6,977 nt of DNA from Acidimicrobiia bacterium (GTDB lineage: Bacteria > Actinomycetota > Acidimicrobiia > Acidimicrobiales > Poriferisodalaceae), in contig JALSTE010000779.1 in NCBI GenBank assembly GCA_026983855.1, positions 1-6,977 of the forward strand, read 5' to 3'. Position 1 is the stretch's first letter, and the number at the start of each line of letters is the position of its first letter. Below, in pieces: positions 4,405-6,977 of this stretch. The notes beneath the pieces were generated by a model that was not told where the DNA came from, searched no databases, and worked only from the letters and a program-made list of their open reading frames with translations. A program made the translations under genes and the position numbers.

Positions 4405-5868
4405 TCAGGCGAGGGAGGCGATGGTCTCGAGGATGGTCCGCACCCCGAATCCGGTGGCTCCCTTGGAGTACTCCCCTCCCGCCTCGTCGGTGCCGGCCGG
4501 GCCGGCGATGTCGAGGTGGACCCACGGGGTGTCACCCACGAACTCCTCGAGGAACAGCCCGGCGGTCAGCGCCCCACCGTAGCGACCGGCCCCAATGTTC
4601 CTGAGATCGGCCACCTCGGAGTCGAGTTGCTTGCGGTAGATGTCGGGTAGGGGCAGGGGCCACACCCTCTCCCCGGTGCGATCGGCGGAACCGCGCACCG
4701 TGGAGATGAGATCGTCGTCGTTGCCCATCAGCCCGGCCACACCCTTGCCGAGGGCCACCATGCAAGCCCCCGTGAGGGTGGCCAGGTCGATGACCGCCGC
4801 CGGCTCCATCTCCACCGCCAGCGAGAGGCCGTCGGCCAGTACCAGACGACCCTCGGCGTCGGTGTTGAGCACCTCCACCGTCTTACCGTTGCGAATGGTG
4901 AGGACGTCACCGGGCATGGTGGCGGTCGGGCCGGGCTGGTTGTCGGTGCAGCAGGCCAGACCCACGACCCGCACCGAGGGTGCCATGGCGGGAAGGGCGC
5001 TCATGGCCGCCACCACCGCCGCCGCTCCGGCCATGTCGGTCTTCATGGTCATCATCCCCTCCGAGGTCTTGAGGGAGAGCCCACCGGTGTCGAAGGTCAC
5101 CCCCTTGCCGACCAGCACCACGGTGCTGGCGGCCCCCTCGGGGTTGTACTCCATGCGAATCAGACGGGGCTCGTGGACCGAACCGGCGTTCACCCCCAGC
5201 AGCCCACCCAGTCTCTCGGAGCGGCAACGCTCCAGGTCCCAGACCTCCACCTCGACACCGGCGGCCGACCCGGCCGCGATGGCGGCATCGGCCATGTCCA
5301 CCGCCCTCATCCTCGAGGCCGGGGTGTTGACCAGGTCCCGGGCCAGGGCCACCGCGTTGGCCGTGGCCCCACCGGCCGCCAGACCCTCGACCGCCGTGTC
5401 GACGTCGTCCTCTGCCACGGTGAGCACCGCCGAGGCCAGAACCGGGGCCTCCTCGGGCTCACCCTTCAGGGCGTCGAAACGGTAAGAGCCGAGTAGTAGT
5501 CCCTCGGTGACGGCCCTGGCGGCCTCACGGACCCCTCCCTCGAGGTGCCCGGCCGCCAACGCCACCAGGTCGGTGGTGACCGAGGTCGCCCGGGACGCCC
5601 GCCGGTACATGGCTCCGGCCGCCTTACGGAGACCGGCGGGATCCAGGTCATCACCGGCCCCGAGGCCCACCAGAACGGTGGGGCGCCCAGCGACGACTGT
5701 CACCAGGGTCTGACCCAACTTCGCCCGGAAGTCCTCCGCCGCCGCCACGGTGGGGTCCACACCGGAGGATTCGACCCCTCCCTCGAAAACGCCCTGGGCG
5801 TGGAGATCTACCTCGTCCACGGGTGAGCTGGTGATGGTGACCGCGTCGGGTTCGAGACTCAGGGGCAC
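4405..5868 (-). CDS. pepA: Leucyl aminopeptidase PepA (metallopeptidase family M17)
   Basis: 487 residues, normal for the family. It releases N-terminal residues, preferably leucine, from peptides in the cytoplasm, using two metal ions; active forms are hexamers. An N-terminal macro-like domain (about 1-170) is followed by the catalytic domain (about 180-487). Predicted metal ligands are Lys255, Asp260, Asp278, Asp337 and Glu339, with catalytic Lys267 and Arg341; motifs are VGKGVTFDTGG, MKTDMAGAAA and NTDAEGRLVL. These residues sit at a constant offset of 15 from the E. coli PepA numbering I remember, so the active site looks complete. The start is GTG at 5868-5866, preceded by AAGGAGG with four intervening bases, tight but a perfect ribosome site. 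It lies 85 bases downstream of the corrinoid adenosyltransferase on the same strand and could be cotranscribed. A DNA-binding role, as for E. coli PepA, cannot be judged here. Confidence 0.96.
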   Translation of the reverse strand: MPLSLEPDAVTITSSPVDEVDLHAQGVFEGGVESSGVDPTVAAAEDFRAKLGQTLVTVVAGRPTVLVGLGAGDDLDPAGLRKAAGAMYRRASRATSVTTDLVALAAGHLEGGVREAARAVTEGLLLGSYRFDALKGEPEEAPVLASAVLTVAEDDVDTAVEGLAAGGATANAVALARDLVNTPASRMRAVDMADAAIAAGSAAGVEVEVWDLERCRSERLGGLLGVNAGSVHEPRLIRMEYNPEGAASTVVLVGKGVTFDTGGLSLKTSEGMMTMKTDMAGAAAVVAAMSALPAMAPSVRVVGLACCTDNQPGPTATMPGDVLTIRNGKTVEVLNTDAEGRLVLADGLSLAVEMEPAAVIDLATLTGACMVALGKGVAGLMGNDDDLISTVRGSADRTGERVWPLPLPDIYRKQLDSEVADLRNIGAGRYGGALTAGLFLEEFVGDTPWVHLDIAGPAGTDEAGGEYSKGATGFGVRTILETIASLA

Positions 5869-5872
5869 GGGC

Positions 5873-5879
5873 CCTCCTT
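5873..5879 (-). promoter_or_regulatory. Ribosome binding site supporting the GTG start of pepA
   Basis: A perfect AAGGAGG on the minus strand ends four bases before the GTG at 5868. No ATG is positioned to use it, so GTG is the likely initiator. Confidence 0.75.
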
Positions 5880-5896
5880 GGTTTCCTGTTGTTTGA

Positions 5897-5921
5897 CGGG
5901 CGCCGGTGGGGTGAACGCCCG
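5897..5921 (-). other. Inverted repeat between the adenosyltransferase and pepA
   Basis: CGGGCG (5897-5902) and CGCCCG (5916-5921) can pair around 13 bases. The repeat lies in the 85-bp gap between two same-strand genes, just before the pepA ribosome site. With no T-run after it, it is a weak terminator or processing-site candidate at best. Confidence 0.25.
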
Positions 5922-5953
5922 ATGGTTGGCGTCAGCGGATCTGGACCCCGATG

Positions 5954-6532
5954 CTAGGACGTGGAGGCTCCCCCACCCCCGGGCCATCGGCGATCGGTGT
6001 CGGGATCGGTGAGGAGACTCTCGCCCTCCTGCCACCGGGCCATCACCCACACCAGGTCCGACAACCGGTTCAGGTAGGGGACGACGTGGGAGTCGGGCTC
6101 GACTACCGCCAGACACTCCCGCTCCGCCCGGCGTATCAGGGTGCGGGCCACCTCCAGACGGGCCGACACGTCGTTCTGACCGGGAATCACGAACTGCCTG
6201 GGCATCTCGAACCGCCCCGACAGGGCGCCACCGATCTCCTCGAGGCGTTCCACCATCTCCACCGAGGCCAGACTGACCCCCTCCTCCAGCTTGTGCCGGT
6301 TCTCCGGTGCGGTGGCCAACTCCCCCATCACGACGTAGAGCTGGCGGCAGATCTCCACCAGGTACCCATCCAGCTCGCCCCCCGGCTCGGTGGCGGCCCG
6401 GGCCAGTCCCAAACCGGCCTGCGCCTCGTCGACGGCACCGTAGGCTCGGGGCCTCTCGGAGTCCTTGGGCACCCGCCCCCCGTAGAACAGGCCAGTGGTG
6501 CCATCGTCGCCGCGTCGGGTGGAGATGTCCAT
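5954..6532 (-). CDS. pduO: PduO-type corrinoid (cob(I)alamin) adenosyltransferase
   Basis: 192 residues, the usual length for this trimeric family. It transfers the 5'-deoxyadenosyl group of ATP to cob(I)alamin, making coenzyme B12 for mutases, diol dehydratases or class II ribonucleotide reductase. Seen: the ATP-binding N-terminal TRRGDDGTTGL (5-15), YGAVDE (31-36, with Asp35), FVIPG (114-118), RRAER (134-138), and YLNRLSDLVWVMAR (153-166, with Asn155). Deviations from common members: DEAQAG where DELNS is usual, PGQN for PGGT or PGGS, RLEVAR for LHxAR, and IRRAER for CRRAER. The key Arg, Asp and Asn positions remain, so activity is likely, but it belongs to a divergent subgroup. The ATG has only a weak AGG eight bases upstream. 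Its start is 33 bases from that of the divergent LOG gene, so its promoter must lie very close to or inside that gene. No cobalamin riboswitch fits in this gap. Confidence 0.9.
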   Translation of the reverse strand: MDISTRRGDDGTTGLFYGGRVPKDSERPRAYGAVDEAQAGLGLARAATEPGGELDGYLVEICRQLYVVMGELATAPENRHKLEEGVSLASVEMVERLEEIGGALSGRFEMPRQFVIPGQNDVSARLEVARTLIRRAERECLAVVEPDSHVVPYLNRLSDLVWVMARWQEGESLLTDPDTDRRWPGGGGASTS

Positions 6533-6565
6533 GGGCTCAACCTAGTGCCAACCAGGAATCGAGCC

Positions 6566-6977
6566 ATGACCGAACCTTCCCTCCCAGCCGATGATTCGCT
6601 CTCCGTCCCGGCCATCAGGCGGGTGTGTGTCTACTGCGGCTCCTCATCGGGAAACTCACCTCGGTACACCGAGACCGCCACCGCCCTGGGACAGCTCCTG
6701 TCGGCCGCCGGGATCGAACTGGTCTACGGGGGTGGCCGGACCGGTCTGATGGGTGCGGTGGCCGACGCGGCCCTAGCCACGGGAGGTCGGGTCACCGGGG
6801 TGATACCGGTGGGCCTGCTGGAACGGGAGGTCGCCCACCGCGGGCTCACCGAGTTGGTCCGGGTGGGCTCGATGCACGAGCGCAAGGCGGTGATGTTCAA
6901 CCTGGCCGACGCCTTCGTGATCCTGCCCGGCGGGTTGGGCACCCTCGAGGAACTGACCGAGACCGCCACGTGGAGCC
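6566..6977 (+). CDS. LOG-family nucleotide 5'-monophosphate phosphoribohydrolase (C-terminus cut by window edge)
   Basis: 137 codons visible of an expected 180-200; the right edge cuts the gene. It has a Rossmann-like fold: VCVYCGSSSG (20-29), VYGGGRTGLMGAVADAAL (53-70), SMHERKAVM (102-110) and PGGLGTLEE (121-129). The last two carry the family's catalytic Arg106 and Glu129. Members hydrolyse the N-glycosidic bond of nucleoside monophosphates, or of cytokinin nucleotides in plants and plant-associated bacteria. Many bacterial members were once misannotated as lysine decarboxylases. The N-terminus is about 17 residues longer than the conserved core needs. AGGA eight bases before the ATG supports this start. 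Divergent from the adenosyltransferase. Substrate in this organism is unknown. Confidence 0.93.
   Translation, partial: MTEPSLPADDSLSVPAIRRVCVYCGSSSGNSPRYTETATALGQLLSAAGIELVYGGGRTGLMGAVADAALATGGRVTGVIPVGLLEREVAHRGLTELVRVGSMHERKAVMFNLADAFVILPGGLGTLEELTETATWS

Noticed and set aside
3726..4604. A 292-codon plus-strand frame overlapping the winged-helix-like gene
   Set aside because: It is an Arg/Pro-rich shifted-frame translation with no fold, and it crosses into antisense of pepA. The 3610 frame has the better ribosome site and a plausible fold.
4640..5485. A 281-codon plus-strand frame opposite pepA
   Set aside because: Ser/Thr/Arg-rich low-complexity shadow of a gene with a complete M17 active site.
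6533..6565. Possible cobalamin riboswitch before the adenosyltransferase
   Set aside because: The 33-base gap is far too short for the element, and I see no B12-box-like sequence.

Overview
The window is GC-rich chromosomal DNA from an actinobacterium. The best guess is a relative of the Acidimicrobiia, probably environmental. The evidence is the strong G/C third-position bias, Shine-Dalgarno motifs of the GGAGG type, and two lineage-flavoured proteins. One is a secreted protein with repeats around 'GYWLVASDGGIFAFGDA', a repeat I associate with Acidimicrobiia. The other is an uncharacterised winged-helix-like protein with the 'YVERYWLGVIGPSS' core. Neither placement was tested by a search.

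Layout, left to right: (1) 1-1125, minus, a rhodanese domain fused N-terminally to a MoeB/ThiF-type E1 adenylyltransferase, cut by the left edge. (2) 1126-1367, a divergent intergenic region with a 15-bp palindrome and three GAAAT words exactly 20 bp apart. (3) 1368-2561, plus, a secreted CAP/SCP-domain protein with about five C-terminal 42-residue repeats, two of which share 100 identical bases. (4) 2655-3422, minus, a sirtuin NAD-dependent deacylase. (5) 3423-3609, a divergent intergenic region with an AT-rich island and three TGAAA words exactly 10 bp apart. (6) 3610-4317, plus, a putative DNA-binding protein of unknown function. (7) 4405-5868, minus, leucyl aminopeptidase PepA (family M17). 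(8) 5954-6532, minus, a PduO-type corrinoid adenosyltransferase, upstream of pepA on the same strand. (9) 6566-6977, plus, a LOG-family phosphoribohydrolase cut by the right edge.

The genes alternate in strand (-, +, -, +, -, -, +), so only the adenosyltransferase and pepA could share a transcript. I see no single pathway. The window reads as housekeeping: sulfur-carrier activation, NAD-dependent deacylation, peptide turnover, cobalamin activation and nucleotide salvage. A secreted protein and one unknown DNA-binding protein are set among them.

I see no mobile element, CRISPR array, tRNA, rRNA or defence system. The least explained material is regulatory: phased GAAA(T) words in two divergent promoter regions, and a 22-nt ribosome-site/start-codon segment that occurs twice, once with no convincing gene behind it. 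No gene-free stretch exceeds 300 bases.
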